DNA from: Chamaecyparis obtusa
Lineage: Eukaryota > Streptophyta > Pinopsida > Cupressales > Cupressaceae
Reading direction: 5' to 3'
Length of the DNA stretch: 64,000 bases
Assembly (NCBI GenBank): GCA_027943335.1
Contig: BSBK01001118.1
Coordinates: 2,593,501 to 2,657,500 of the forward strand
Positions within the stretch are counted from its first letter, which is position 1; every line of letters starts with the position of its first letter. The notes under the pieces are model-generated. The model was given only the letters and a program-made list of their open reading frames with translations. It made no database searches and was not told where the DNA came from. The position numbers and the translations under genes were made by a program. Of the stretch, positions 45,521-57,760 are shown piece after piece.

Positions 45521-46038
45521 GGATTAGCACTGAAGTGGCACTAAACAAGGTAAAATTATCTGAGGTCATTACCGAGGTAAAATCTATCACCCAAATAATC
45601 TGTTAACTGCTAATAAAGCTTTGTACTACAGACACCTTCACTATAGAAATCAGTGAAAAGATAAAAGGTTTAGAAGAAGAAATCAAGTTGAGTACAAAAG
45701 CAGCTATCACCGAGCCAATTGCTTTCTTAAAGCACATTAACCGAGTTTAGGAACTCCGGTGGCTGATAGCAGACTTAAGGAAATAGGAAGCACACATCAT
45801 CGATCAGGTTACAGAGTTACAGAAAGAAAGAACTCCTTACCTGAAGATTTTTGAAACACATACTATCAAAGCTGAGCATCTTGTGGCAACACCAGAGATT
45901 TTGGTGTTGGAAAATATCTTTGACATGCATGCACAAGTCGGTCTTGACCAAATTGCTCTTACCAACTTGAAAGAGGAATGGGAAAACCTCTTGGAGTCTG
46001 TGAAGAAAACCCATCAGAACATTTTTGATAAGATGTAA
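45521..46038 (+). pseudogene. Element A ORF2, 3' part
   Basis: After the GGA duplication the frame continues in phase from 13030: ISTEVALNKVKLSEV pairs with IAQHIAINQVELSSV of element B. A predicted helical C-terminus follows to the TAA at 46036. Internal stops lie at about 45602, 45748 and 45785. The resumption of one frame over a 32.5-kb gap is the best evidence for the CACTA borders. Confidence 0.85.
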
Positions 46039-46269
46039 GTATACATTACATATTTTTTTGGGTATTTGGCATTATTATCAAAAAGGGGGAAAACATGTAT
46101 ATGCTAAATAGTAGCATATTTTTTATATGTATATTACATAATACCGGGAGCATGCACCGAGGGGGAGTACTTTTGTACTTAGAAGTTTTTGTAGTGGATA
46201 TGTATATGGCAGAGATATAAGGGATATATAGAAACATTTTGTCTATATACATTATGAAGTTTTGATACT

Positions 46270-46287
46270 AATGCCAAAGGGGGAGAT
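46270..46287 (+). other. Polypurine tract of element A
   Basis: AATGCCAAAGGGGGAGAT runs up to the LTR start TGTTAATC at 46288. It is nearly identical to the tract of element B. A second run (ACCGAGGGGGAGTAC, about 46157-46171) lies upstream. Confidence 0.88.
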
Positions 46288-46590
46288 TGTTAATCTCTAT
46301 TGAGCATTTTAGGTTGTCATTAGTATCAAAGGACAGTAAATAGGTCAGTCAGTTATTTATATTGAGACAGTCGGTAACTAGAAGTAAGATAGAGCAGTCA
46401 GGAAAGCCTTACACCGAGCATCACACAGTTAATCGAGCACCAGCGACACCGCCACCAATGGTCAGTAAACACCGAGCATCACAGTATACACCGAGAAGAT
46501 TATATAGTGTTTATTGATGATCATAGAAAATGGCATAGTAATCAGAAATGGCACATTATTCTATGCAAATGGTTATGACTGAAAGAATTG

Positions 46591-46902
46591 ATCAATCTCA
46601 ATTCTACACAACCCAAGAAGAACCTGTTAGCCAATAACCTGTTACAAGAGAAGAAAAATGGAGACAAAAGAAAAGTTTCTCTCAAATGTGAAAAATGCAT
46701 AAGAGATAATGAAAAAGTACAATGCTCAACCTTATGAAAGGTGAGATAGAAACCCTAAAGGGAAAATCTAGGTTGTACATTATTAATTAATAATTAATTA
46801 ATAATGCACCTAAATGAAGCTTAAGTAACTAGAGTAATAGGAACTTATATAATTAAATCAATATGATTTAATTAATAAGCATAAAGTAATAATACTCTAA
46901 CA
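46591..46902 (-). repeat. 3' LTR of the short Copia element
   Basis: It aligns to 50265-50578 with few differences, including the palindrome-like ATTAATTAATAATTAATTAAT. In minus orientation it starts TGTTAGAG; its other end reads ...GAGATTGAT. Confidence 0.88.
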
Positions 46903-46914
46903 CCCCCCCTTAAG

Positions 46915-47480
46915 CTGAACATAGGGAGAAAGCTGACCTAGCAAAACTATGAAAGCAAGAAATGGGTCCTAGCAACAAGGCCTGATCAGGCACCCAGTAC
47001 AAGGAAATCTTTGTAAATCGGAGACAAAGGAGAAAACCCAGTGGGAAAAACTCCTCTCCAAAAAGAGATATAAAAGTAAGCAAAAGACAAAAAAATGACT
47101 TCAAGAGACTCTCTCAAATCCATAAGTACAATGCGTGCTGCCAACCCCCCCGTGAGAGAGGGTCAGGGCTCCAAAGCCCCCCAGAATGAAAGAACCCCTA
47201 GTACAATGAATGAACCATTGTGACTCCAATACAAAGGAGTGAAAGACAGTGAACACTGAAGAGGTGCCCTTGAAAGATGAGGTGTCACTGGAAGGCCGAG
47301 CTAATGCTCAAAGGAGTAGACATGAGGATCCTGAAAGGGAATCCCCAATGTAGGTGGTATGACAGGTGTGCTAACACTGTCATGAAAGAGGAGATGAATG
47401 TCCTCTATAGAGTCCTCAACAACTGCACCTGGTGGCTCGATGAATGGAGCTAGAGGGTCAAGCAGTGCTGAAGAAGAATC
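46915..47480 (-). other. Copia interior downstream of the pre-integrase region
   Basis: Non-coding or decayed minus-strand sequence without integrase motifs. It links the pre-integrase part directly to the polypurine run, so the pol region is deleted. Confidence 0.5.
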
Positions 47481-48950
47481 CTACTGAAGAGAAAAGTATG
47501 CCTTAGGATGTGGTGTGGCAGTCACAACACTGGTCGCGGGAACAACACAAAGGTTCAAGCGACCTGACTGCACCACATGATGCTCTCTCGAAAGAGGAGA
47601 GCTATGCTCCGATAATGGAGATGGTGGACCAAAGTGAGAGAAGGTGTAGAGACGGGCGGAATGATCAACTGTCCCTATAGCAATAATGCCTCCTGTCACA
47701 CTATCCTTGATGAAGACTGAATCTACCATGAACTCAACTGTCTTCCCTAACCCACTGCGTGTAACCTAATAAATTGAGAGAAGGTTTGCAGATAGAGATG
47801 GAACATACAATACATCATTGAATGTGCCATCCTGAATGCTGACCGAACCTGTCTCACAGACTGTCTGTACAGTGTTATTCCCCATGAGAATATGAGGAAT
47901 AGGAGAAGCCTCAAAAGAAGAGAAAAAATCCTAAGAATATTCCATATGGTGAGAAGCACCTGAATCCAATATCCAAGGGACCTGTAAAGGGGATGCAACA
48001 GATGCCCATAATGCATGACCCTGTCCAAATGTCGAAGATGTGGAAGAAGATTGAAAAGCAGACCCCTGTGAGCTAGAAGAGGATGGAGAGGAAACATTTC
48101 TCTTCTGAAGAAGAGCTTGCAAATCTGCAATCTATTTTTCATAGCCATCGAATCTCTTCTGAAAACAAGTTGACTCATCATGAGCTCCCTTCTAACAATA
48201 GGAACATGTAGGTCTCTCAGTCTTCTATTTCTCCTTCTTAGAAGAAGATGGTGGGCCAGTAGAGTGCTGAGAAGAGGAATCTGATATATGATTTGGCTTC
48301 TGCGTCTATGTACCCTGAGGTGACTTGGCAAGCAATGCCTGTGACTGTGAACCTGTAAGAGAATCCATCTGAGTGAGCTTAGATTTCTCACGAGTCAACT
48401 GGTCACAAAATGTCTCGAAAGAGGGCATAACATGTCGTGCACCTAGTGCATCCATAGTGGAGTAGAAAGTAGAAGAAAATATCTAAAACTATCCTTGAAG
48501 CTTAGAAAGAATTAGGTAAATACACTCATTATCTATTTTGTTCTTTCCACATCCCTGTAAAACTGAATGGAGAGATTTGAACTTCATCAAGAAGTCCTCA
48601 ATGGTGGGAAAAGAATTAGGTACCAATGAAGTCAACTCTCCCTCAAGTTGTAGTGCCCTGAACTCATTCACAGTGCCAAAAAGATTCTGAAACTTATCCC
48701 AAATGGCTCGAGGAGTAAGGCATCCATCAAGGTGAAAAAGTAGACTGTCTGAAACATGCAGTGACATCAAACCCATGGCTTCATCCATCTTGTTCCTGTG
48801 TTGCATGACCTCAAATGGTTGAGTCAACTAAGACTGAATTGTATCCAAACAAGACCATAACCCCCGTGATCGAAGAAGTCATGTTATATGAGCCTTCCAC
48901 ACATGGTAATTGTGTGGAGTGAGGAGCTCAACAGATGATGTGTCTGCCAT
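47481..48950 (-). pseudogene. Copia gag-protease-preintegrase polyprotein (decayed)
   Basis: The start is the ATG at 48950 (MADTSSVELLTPHNYHVWKA), typical of Copia gag. Next come the gag core (KMDEAMGLMSLHVSDSLLFH, LTPRAIWDKFQNLF, FLMKFKSLHSVLQG), a damaged knuckle (CSYC-stop-KGAHDESTC), the protease active site (WILDSGASHHM at about 47940-47975) with DVLYVPSLSANLLSI, and the pre-integrase signature (TGGIIAIGTVDHSARLYTFS at about 47610-47700). More than ten in-frame stops, many TAG where Gln is expected, make it a pseudogene. Confidence 0.9.
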
Positions 48951-50264
48951 AGTGCCAAGTGCTCTGACTAATTTTTTTTATTATGTTTTCTTTCAGAACT
49001 AGATAGAAGATACAGAAGGGGTTTTTGTTTTATGTGATACAGTGTTTTGATTTTTTGAGATAAATGACAAAAAAGCAAGAAATAACACCCCCCACAATTG
49101 ATAAAACCCAATTCCCAGTACAATATTGAAAGCCTGAATAGATAGAAAGAGCTAGAATGATTCAGATTAAAACTTGTGTACTTGGTAAAAAATTTGATGA
49201 AATAGGCTAATGATCTGGATAGAGCATTCCAATACCTTTCCAACGCCTATTCGTTTGCTCAAAATGGAGATCGGATGCACTAGATACAGCTCTCGGAGTG
49301 CAGAAAAGAACCTCTGACTTTGAAGCTAAAAAATGACACTGAGTCAAAAACTCAAACCTCCAAAATCACGTAGAGCTCGGAAAGAGCTTTCTGACGACAT
49401 CTCATTTGGCAATTTTTGACCTCGTATGCTCAAGTTATGACCAAAAAACTAACAGGTGCTCTGAAAACAAGCTCATTGGAAAAAACCAGTCACGATAAAA
49501 ACTTTGACGGTCGTTTGCCCGTCACATGACACTTTGATGATGTCATCACTGACTGGGCGTTGATGTGGTGGCTGACTAGGCCTTGACATCACTGGCTGAC
49601 TGTGCGCTGACTAGTTGCTGACTGGGCACCTACTCGGTGCTGACGTGGCACCTCAAAATTCGTGCCCAAATTTTGAATTTTTTTCCATGTGCAAATTTTG
49701 CCAAATTTGGCGGATCTCCAAAAATTTTGCAAAAAAAAATGGCAAAGGTTTCAAAATTTTGGTGGGTTTGCAAAAAAATATTTTTTGTTTAAAAAAATTG
49801 CCAAAAAGTTGGCATGTGACTGACGTACCCTACTGTACAGGTACCGTGCAGCCAATAGGCAGGCTATACTAACCTGCTGATGCAGGCGTACAAGCCTACA
49901 AGGTTTGACTTTTGTGAAAAAGTTAAAAAGACTTTTTAGAAATTTGCAAACAACTTTATAAAAGTTGTAAAAATTGTTTTGAACGTAACATTTTCACATG
50001 CAAATTTTTTTTGGTGTAAAATTTTTTTGCATAAATATTTTTTTTTTTGAAATAAGAAATAAATATTTCTCGAGATGCATGTCAAGCTTAGAAGCAAAAA
50101 AAATTTTTACCTCAAATTTCAACTAACCAGAAATAGGTCATACCTTATATGACTATAGGGGTTTTTGGGCCTTCTGGACTCAACTGTGAGGTTGGTTTGT
50201 GCCCAAAGTGATCCAAAATTTAGTGCCCCCCAGATCCACAACCCAAAACCTCTGAAAATCAAAA
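48951..50264 (-). other. Leader of the short Copia element
   Basis: Runs from the 5' LTR to the gag ATG. It has unusual runs of AAATTTTGCC/TTTTTTGCAAA-type words between 49650 and 50120 and short TGACTGGGC/GCTGACT repeats at 49540-49660. No primer-binding site could be fixed next to the LTR, and no gene is present. Confidence 0.55.
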
Positions 50265-50578
50265 ATCAATCTCAATTCTACACAACCCAAGAAGAACTTG
50301 TTAGCCAATAACCTGTTACAAGAGAAGAAAAATGGAGACAAAAGAAAAGTTGCTCTCAAATGTGAAAAATGCATAAGAGATAATGAAAAAGTACAATGCT
50401 CAACCTTATAAAAGGTGAGATAGAAACCCTAAAGGGAAAAGCTAGGTTGCACATTATTAATTAATAATTAATTAATAATGCACCTAAATGAACCTGAAGT
50501 AACTAGAGTAATAAGAACTTATATATAATTAAATCAATATGATTTAATTAATAAGCATAAAGTAATAATACTCTAACA
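50265..50578 (-). repeat. 5' LTR of the short Copia element
   Basis: Partner of 46591-46902. Element A's LTR resumes at 50579 (ATAACAGATCG). Confidence 0.88.
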
Positions 50579-51519
50579 ATAACAGATCGTAAAATGGTTT
50601 ACCAAGATCGAGGAGCATTTATTGTAAAAGATATTCATTAAATGTAATGATTATCTTATTTGTATTAGTTGATCTAGATTATTTTGCACCGTAGATCTTA
50701 GGGTTATGATTTTCTTTTGTAAGCTAATTTTTGCTTAAGCGGCAAAATAGAACACTATATATTGTATATGTTCGCACCATTTTATAAGGTTGTTGAACTG
50801 ATAGATATGAATCATGGAGCACTTGAAGAAATTGCCTATCTTCAAGACAATCAGTTTACCGAGTAGAAAAAAGTACAGAGGTTTTCATACTAAGCAGAAT
50901 CAGACAAGGCAACCTAGCAGATCAGAGCAGAGAACCATCCCAGATAAGGTGATATTTTGATAAGAACTTATAGATTTGTTTCAGACAACTGAGTTGTCAA
51001 CTTGCAAATAGTTTACCTATTACTTTTTGACAATAGTGATAGAGTTTTGATAAATCTCTTAACAGAGTAGACTTAACAGTCTTTGTATAAATCTCTTAAC
51101 CGAGTACACACTTCATATAGTGTTGTTAAATCCTATAACTAGGTAGATCTAGCTGATCTAATATGTTACTCCTAACAAGGTAAGATCACCAGAAGTGATC
51201 AAAACCTGTAGCCTTAACAGGCAAACCTTTTCTATTTGTAGTAGTGAAGAATTTTTGGGTGTCATCCCCACTGCAGTTTTTACCTTCTAACGAGGGTTTC
51301 TGCATTACCAAAATACTTGTGTTATGTGATTGTCATATTGATTTCATGATTGTTTACTTTCCTAAGTTAACTAGATGATTGATTTATGCAATTAGATTCA
51401 AGTTATTTTGATCGGTTGTCACAGTATTCAGTTATAGATCAGAAAGGTTTTGCAACTAAAGTTTTGAAGGCACTGATTCACCCCTCCCCTCTCAGTACCT
51501 ATCTCTCCTAATTCCAACA

Positions 51520-52800
51520 TGACTCAACAGTAAATTGAGCTATACAATCTTTTTTTTTTATCAACCAAGAGACCAACTTTTTCCCAAGGAAAAAGGCTCC
51601 ACCACTAGTGCTCTTCATGTCATCTCCACTTCCTTCCCAATCTGCATCAGTATAAGCATGCAATGTGAAATCACTAGATTTATCATATCATAGGCCATAT
51701 TATATTGTTCCTTTTAGATATCTGAATATCCTTTTAACAACAATAAAATGAGTCTCCTTAAGATCAGCTTGGAACCTCACAACAATTCCAACTGCACTTG
51801 CTATGTCTAATCTAGTGTGTGTTAAGTACTACAAACCTCCAATGATGGACATGTACTTTTTTTGAAAGATACTTTTAGATTCATTAGTAGTTGAAAGCTT
51901 ACACCCAGTCACCATAGGTGTCCCAACTGATTTACTATCCTTCATTCCAAGCTTATTTAGCAACTCCTTAAGATACTTGGTTTGTGAGGTGAAAATACCA
52001 TGTTTATTTTGAATATTTGCAAACCAAGGAAGAATTTCATTTCACCAATAATTGACATTTCAAACTCATTTTTCATTTCTTCAAAAAACTTATTTCTCAT
52101 CTCATCATTACCTCCAAAGATAATCTCATCCACAAATACCTCAAAATTCAAAATACCATCTATACTAGTTCTTAAATATAGATTAATTACTATATGCACT
52201 ACCTTTTCTGAAACCAAGATGTAATAAATACCTATCAAGTCAAGCATTCCAATCCTTTGGTGTTTGCTTTAGTCCATGCAAGACCTTCTTCAACCTACAA
52301 ACCATGTCGCCATATTCTATCAAAGAAAATCCATCAGATTGTTCTATGTATACTTCTTCCTCAAGATCACCATTCAAGAATGCAGACTTCACATCCATCG
52401 AATATACCTTGAAATATTTTTGTGTTTCATAAGAAAGGAACAATCTTACTGCCTCTAATCTCACAACAGGTGCAAATGATTCTTCAAAGTCTATACCTTC
52501 TTGTTGTGAATAGCCTTTGCAAACCAATCTAGCTTTATTCCTCACAACTGTGCCTTAATTCATTTTGTTTCTGAAAACTCATTTGGTTCCAATCACATTT
52601 TTTTACTTAGCCTAGGAACCAATTCTCAAGTGTTATTTTTCTCTATTGATCCAACTCTACCTACATTTCTTTAATCCATTATTCATCTTTACAAGCCTCA
52701 TCAGAAGTCTTAGGTTCAACTTGCGAGATTAAACAGAGTTCATTTCTAGCCTTAGACTTTGTTGTCATACCTTAATTAGCATCTCCAATAATTTAATTTT
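51520..52800 (-). pseudogene. Copia reverse transcriptase/RNase H remnant
   Basis: The minus strand reads [20 protein letters not shown], then [20 protein letters not shown] and [10 protein letters not shown], all hallmarks of Copia RT. FVDEIIFGGND replaces the catalytic YVDD block. RNase H follows (AYTDADWEGSGDDMKSTSG, FFLGKKLVSW) down to 51520, where element A is inserted. RT catalysis needs the second Asp of YVDD; here it is Glu. Several stops and frame changes are present. It is an old fragment, the landing site of element A; the other half lies left of the window. Confidence 0.88.
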
Positions 52801-52809
52801 AGGGACGGT

Positions 52810-54649
52810 GTTATGCTCTTAATACCCGTCCCTACATTTTGCATGAAAACATCAGGTCCCCCTCTTTTCATTTTTTTGTTTGTCCTTATTTGTCTTTTAT
52901 CTTGTGTTACTCTAGGATCTGGCATCCCAGAGTGTCTTCTTATCAATTGCCAAGAATTCCAGGCTCTGGGGTTCTGACGTCATCACTTTTGTTTTCATTT
53001 GAAGAAGTGAACATTGCGTGTCTCAAGGTCCAAAATTTCAGACTTACCTGCCTTGAGATTCTAATTAGAAATTAATGCACATACTTAGGCATTATAAAAG
53101 GCTTTCGCCACTCATTTTTTTATATTTACCCTAAGAAACATTACTTTCTGAGCAATTAATCAAGAAGCATGAAGTGTTTTCCTAAGTCCAAGTCTTCAAA
53201 AAGTAGTTGGTGCAAGTGCTAGTGTTCGTGCTTCTGTATTTGGGTGGGGTAATTTGAGCTTTTGGCAAGTAGTGGGTGAGTGTTCTCATCGTCTTCGATG
53301 TCCTCTTGTTGCAGGTAGACCCTCCTTGGCTTTTGTTTTATTTTTGTTTTGTTTCTTCGCTTCCTGGTTTTGTTTGTTCCTTTCTTTTCTTCCCTTTTGT
53401 TTGTGTTGCCCCAGAACTCTGCCATGTAAATAGGGTCAGCATGGAGCTCTTGTGGGTTTGTTCATCATTTTTGTTTTGTTTTTTCTATCTTCTATGGCAT
53501 GTCCAGCCCATGTAAACTAATGTAAGGTAGTGTAAATTGATGTAATCCTCTGTAAATTTGTATAAATTTGTTGTTTGTAAATGTTTTTATTTAATGGTAT
53601 TCATTTCACATGTTCCCTGTACATAGCCATGTAGATGAGTCTTGGTCTTGGTAGAGTTGAGTAGATGTACAAGGCGTCGAGTGTAAAGTTTAGGAATTTT
53701 GTAAATAGGTTTTAATTTGAAATTATTTACGAGTTCCCTCACACCATGTCCCAATAATGTGTCTCTAGATTCTATACCCAGTCATTGTATGTCATGTCTT
53801 GTCATTGAAAAGCGAGTCATGCCGAGTTGCAGAACTCACCTTGCTCACGAGGTTGAGCCCACATGGCCAAAAAAGTTAGTTTTTGAGTTACCCACCATTT
53901 ATGTTGTGCTCACCTTAATGGTGGCACTGGTTCCCATAAGTGAGCATTCAAATTTTATCCAAGTTGGCCATTAATTCCCACCTTTTGTGTCATCTGTAAG
54001 ATTTAAATGTCTTAATTTTGTGTGTGTGTGTGTGTGTATGTATGTCCAGCTTGGGAAATGACTTGTCATTAAGTAAATGTCATATCAACTAGTCATTGTA
54101 CCTTTCATCATTTCGAGATCAAAGTCCCCAGATGTCTTGGTAGTTCCTGACACTCATGCTTTTTAAATATTAGTGGTTCATCAAGTCATCATTTTCAAAC
54201 TCTAGTCTTCTTGGTCATGCGTTATGTGTTTCACAACTTACTTGTGGAAAAGACATCTCCCCTAATATCCCTTGTTACTAAAATGTTTTATTTCTCAAGT
54301 AAAGAAATAAGAAGTCTTGGATCCATGAGGTCTAAATTTTTTGTAAGGCTTTTTTTTCATTTATATCATTCTAATGGTCATCTGATCTTGTAGGTGATAA
54401 TCTACAAAGATTATATTTTTATGCAGGGTTTTCGATTAGTCTCACGCCCAAGAGTTCTCTTTGTGGATGTACTATTTCTTGTACTATATGACCACTAATA
54501 AGTAGTATTTTGATTGGGATGCTATCATCTCCAACCACTTAGATGCCCAAATAAGGAAGGTGGAGGGAGATAACAAATTTTACATGACTTATTTTGTTTT
54601 GTAGTCACTGGCCTAGCAGTACCAAGGAATCCGAGGATTGAACATAATT
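52810..54649 (+). repeat. Possible LTR of a further element
   Basis: TGTTATGCTCTTAATACCCG at 52810 is a plausible LTR start, lying within a 9-bp inverted repeat (TAGGGACGG ... CCGTCCCTA, 52800-52834). GGCATTATAAAAGGC near 53089 is a good TATA box. A candidate end TTGAACA near 54648 is followed by AATTGGTGTCCCCAGAAC, which might be a primer site. No second copy is in the window. A (TG)n run lies at 54020-54036. Confidence 0.4.
54020..54044. repeat. TG/TATG microsatellite
   Basis: TGTGTGTGTGTGTGTGTATG followed by TATGT. Confidence 0.9.
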
Positions 54650-57600
54650 GGTGTCCCCAGAACATAAATGAGACATTCCACCCCATAGGATCATTTTCCC
54701 CAGATCTAATGGGATGAATGTTTTCAGAATTTTTGTAGAGTTAATGATGTCTTTATTTATCACGAAGTTAAGGCGCTAACTAGGGATGTAGGTTTCAGGC
54801 TTTCTCCAGAGGCAATAGCCATGATCATCCCATGAGGATGAGGAATTTTCACAGTTCACCTACATTCAAGTCACCGGATTCACAGGGAATCCATTTTTTT
54901 TGCCCAAGCATTATGGAGATAAAGTTGTTTTGTTAGAATTTTGTTGACAGATACTTTACATACATGCCCTATTGGCTACAAAGAAGATTGTCTTGGTTTC
55001 CTTTCCTGTCACTTGTAGAAAGTACATGTGATCCCTTGTGGCCGCCAAAAAAGAAGAGAATGAATTAAACAGTTTTGACATGTACAAATTTTCACTTAGG
55101 CACCGCAACTATGATCTACATGGCTACCTTGAGAAAGAAATTCCCTAGGGATCTGAACCCCATGAGCTACACTTGGAGGATTTTTGGGAGGATTGACAGG
55201 ATGATTTTAACATCTGATATAGGAAAAATATAAGAATGTCAAAGGGTATGATGGATCATCTTGGCCTCTGGTTATTCCCACATAAATTTTTAGAAAGTGG
55301 GTCCCTTGAAGACCCCGAGTTTAAAGAGATGGGAATTGATAAGTTAGGTCTCCCTCTGGTGGAATGGGACACCCCAAAGATTTCACAATTGAGGTCCTAA
55401 CTAGTACAATGGTTGACCAAAGTCATGCACTCACTTTGAAAAGACATGTCCAAAGAGCATCTTCTTGGATGCCTACCCAAAAGGAGCTACCATTTCCAAA
55501 CCCTGACTAGCAGAGAAAGCCAAAGCTAATGGCAAGAAAAAATTTGGCAAGTCATCCCAACTATCTAACCTAATACTAGAGCCTCTTATGAGGCAATTAA
55601 ATGAGAAATTAAAGAGATCCCAAAAATTAAAAGAGGCAATCGAGGCTGGTGTAACCTTTGGCCTTGGAGCCATCCTTGTAAGCTCCCAACCCCCAGATAC
55701 CCCAACACCCTCCGTAGCTACCCTATTTGGTTAGCCATTTGTTGAGGAGGAAGACAAAGCAGAGATAACAATAGTCGAGGCACCTCTCTAGAGGAGGAAG
55801 AAATAGTAGGCCAACAAATCTCTAGATAATGACCTAAACCTGGAACTTGAAAAGGAGGTCAAGGTCCACAAAATTCCCTCCACCTCCTCTCCCCAGATAG
55901 ACAATGCTCTGGAGGATCTGCCAGAAATTTCACAAACTAACATTGATGATTTATTCCATGTTGATGAATAGGGCAGCCTACACCACATGGCTGAGGGAGG
56001 AGGTGATGGTGGTTGAGGAGGAGGTCTATGAACAAGATGCAAATATCCTCTGAGAAGCTAAAGAAATTGAAGAAATGAAAAAATTTACTCAAGAATAGAT
56101 GAAAGAGCTTTGATGAAGAGAAGAAGAACAAGAAAAGATTGTCGAGGATGCCCACCTTCACCTTGAGGAACCCATTGATATGTAAAAACAATAAAAAAGA
56201 ATGGTAGAGGAAGAAAGAAGGAACATATAAGAAAAAAAGAAAAAAGAATAGAATAAAAGAGTTGAGGGGCACTCTATGACTGAGGAAACCAGACTTTCGG
56301 GATCAACCATACACTCAATATCCATGTCCTCCTCCCAAGTGGATATTCAAGGCACATTGCCTATTAATACAGGTGAAGTGGGGGCCCCCTCGAGATTCTA
56401 GGAAGAGGAAGTTCACATTGAACAAAGTCCTCCACCCACTCCACCCGCAGAGGATACCCCCAAAGATAATGTAGGGGAAACATCAGAAAATATAAAAATT
56501 AATATCAATGATAACATCGAGGAAGTGGCCATAGAGGGACTAGAGCAAAGACTCACAAGGAACCCCACTAGTATGGAGATAACAATAGGTAATGTCCAAG
56601 CCCACCCCAATGGCTTGTCGAATCCCAGAGGATAAAAAGAACCATAGAAACATCCACTCCCCTTTCACTAGTAGAGATGTTGGTGGAATTGTAGGTGCCT
56701 AAAAGGCAGAAGAAGGCTTGTACCCTCCATACAATTCGAAGGGGTCTATGTCGAGATGTGGTGGCAATCGTGGTGGCCCTACTAGAGAACATGAAATAAT
56801 ATGAAGTAGCAACTAAATAATATACAATAAAAGAGATCCCCCTTGGTCGGCGAGACTGGAGAGGAGAATTGGACCTCCTTGATAACACAAGTTGGGTCAT
56901 CCACGAAAGATATGAGAAGGAATACAAGAAGAAGAAAGAGCTCTAGGTGTTATAGTAATATCTCTAGAATATCTTAATAGAGTTAGCATCCCCCTCTCTT
57001 TTGCAATTTCAGAGGCCTCCACCTCCAGAATGTCACTCCCATAGGGAAATATAGATGCACTTTAGATAATGAAGAGAAAAGTACTAGCCTTATATAAATG
57101 GATTGTTGAACAAGTAGAGGCAGTAAGGAACATTTTATCTGAATCCCTCTCAAACTTGTATAAATCCCATGAGGTTGTTAGCCAAATTGGCATGGTTATT
57201 TCAGCATGGCAAGCCAAAATTAAAAAATATGAAGAACCGAATGATTGTCTCAAGAAATTTTGGGCTTGGGAGAAGATCATCTGGCCAAGACAAAAATTTT
57301 GAAGAACAAGTTTTACCAGTTCCCGAAGACCTAGTACAGCAGAATTTTTTTCAATATCAAGACAAGCAAGCAACTGGTTAAGGTCTTAAATTATCGTAAG
57401 ACCAAGGTTCAGGGTCCAATAGACCAATTCATTACATTTATTTGGGAGATGATTTTGTCAAATCCGATGTTCCTGGGAAATTGCACTCCTAATAACTCTT
57501 TATTGGTTAAGTTTGATGAGTTGGTCGACACACAATTCTGGCCCCCGAGAGATTTTGACTATTCAATCATGGGAAGGCTAGATCCTAGCTAATGTTGAAG

Positions 57601-57760
57601 GTCCATGACGCCCCCAAGGGCACTTTTGAAATGAAGGAAAAGGTCAAGGATGCAAGAGATCATCTTGAGGAGGCCACAAGACACATGGATTTCCTTAAAG
57701 AGGTGGATGAGGAAGGTGTAGTCTGAATAGAGGCCTTCAAGAAATTCCAAGAGAAATCAA
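54650..57760 (+). pseudogene. Long decayed plus-strand coding region, unknown gag-like protein
   Basis: Coding-like blocks are readable in changing frames. About 55170-55380 gives FWEDWQDDFNI and MSKGMMDHLGLWLFPHKFLE. About 55490-56040 gives KANGKKKFGKSSQLSNLILE and an acidic Pro-rich part. About 57069-57300 gives ALYKWIVEQVEAVRNILSES and HEVVSQIGMVISAWQAKIKK. About 57590-57720 gives VKDARDHLEEATRHMDFLKE. Globular start, acidic/proline-rich middle and helical end resemble ORF2 of element B in outline but not in sequence. I see no pol motif. It may be the internal ORF of another pol-less LTR element that starts at 52810. Confidence 0.5.

Larger units (their letters stand above)
46591..50578 (-). 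mobile_element. Short, gutted Copia element in the 3' LTR of element A
   Basis: Two similar LTRs of about 312-314 bp (46591-46902 and 50265-50578) bound it. On the minus strand the 3' LTR starts TGTTAGAGTATTATT after a CTTAAGGGGGGG purine run at 46903-46914, setting orientation. Inside are Copia gag, protease and the pre-integrase region, then sequence without RT, RNase H or integrase core. At 3988 bp it is less than a full Copia element (about 5 kb). No matching target duplication is seen (ATTG on the left, ATAAC on the right). Confidence 0.87.
46288..51519 (+). repeat. 3' LTR of element A, split by a Copia insertion
   Basis: The LTR consists of 46288-46590 and 50579-51519, about 1244 bp in sum, starting TGTTAATC and ending TTCCAACA. 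Its last 667 bp align to 1-667. A TATA-like CTATATATTG lies at about 50754-50763. ACCGAG/CACCGAG words cluster in its first 250 bp. The right flank begins TGACT; the left flank of element A is outside the window, so its target duplication cannot be checked. Confidence 0.92.

Noticed and set aside
47747..48391. A 214-codon minus-strand frame in the short Copia element
   Set aside because: It is the wrong frame over the gag-protease region; the neighbouring frame carries DSGASHHM and the gag motifs.
46580..50590. A target-site duplication for the short Copia element
   Set aside because: The five bases outside each LTR do not match, and shifting the borders by a few bases does not help.
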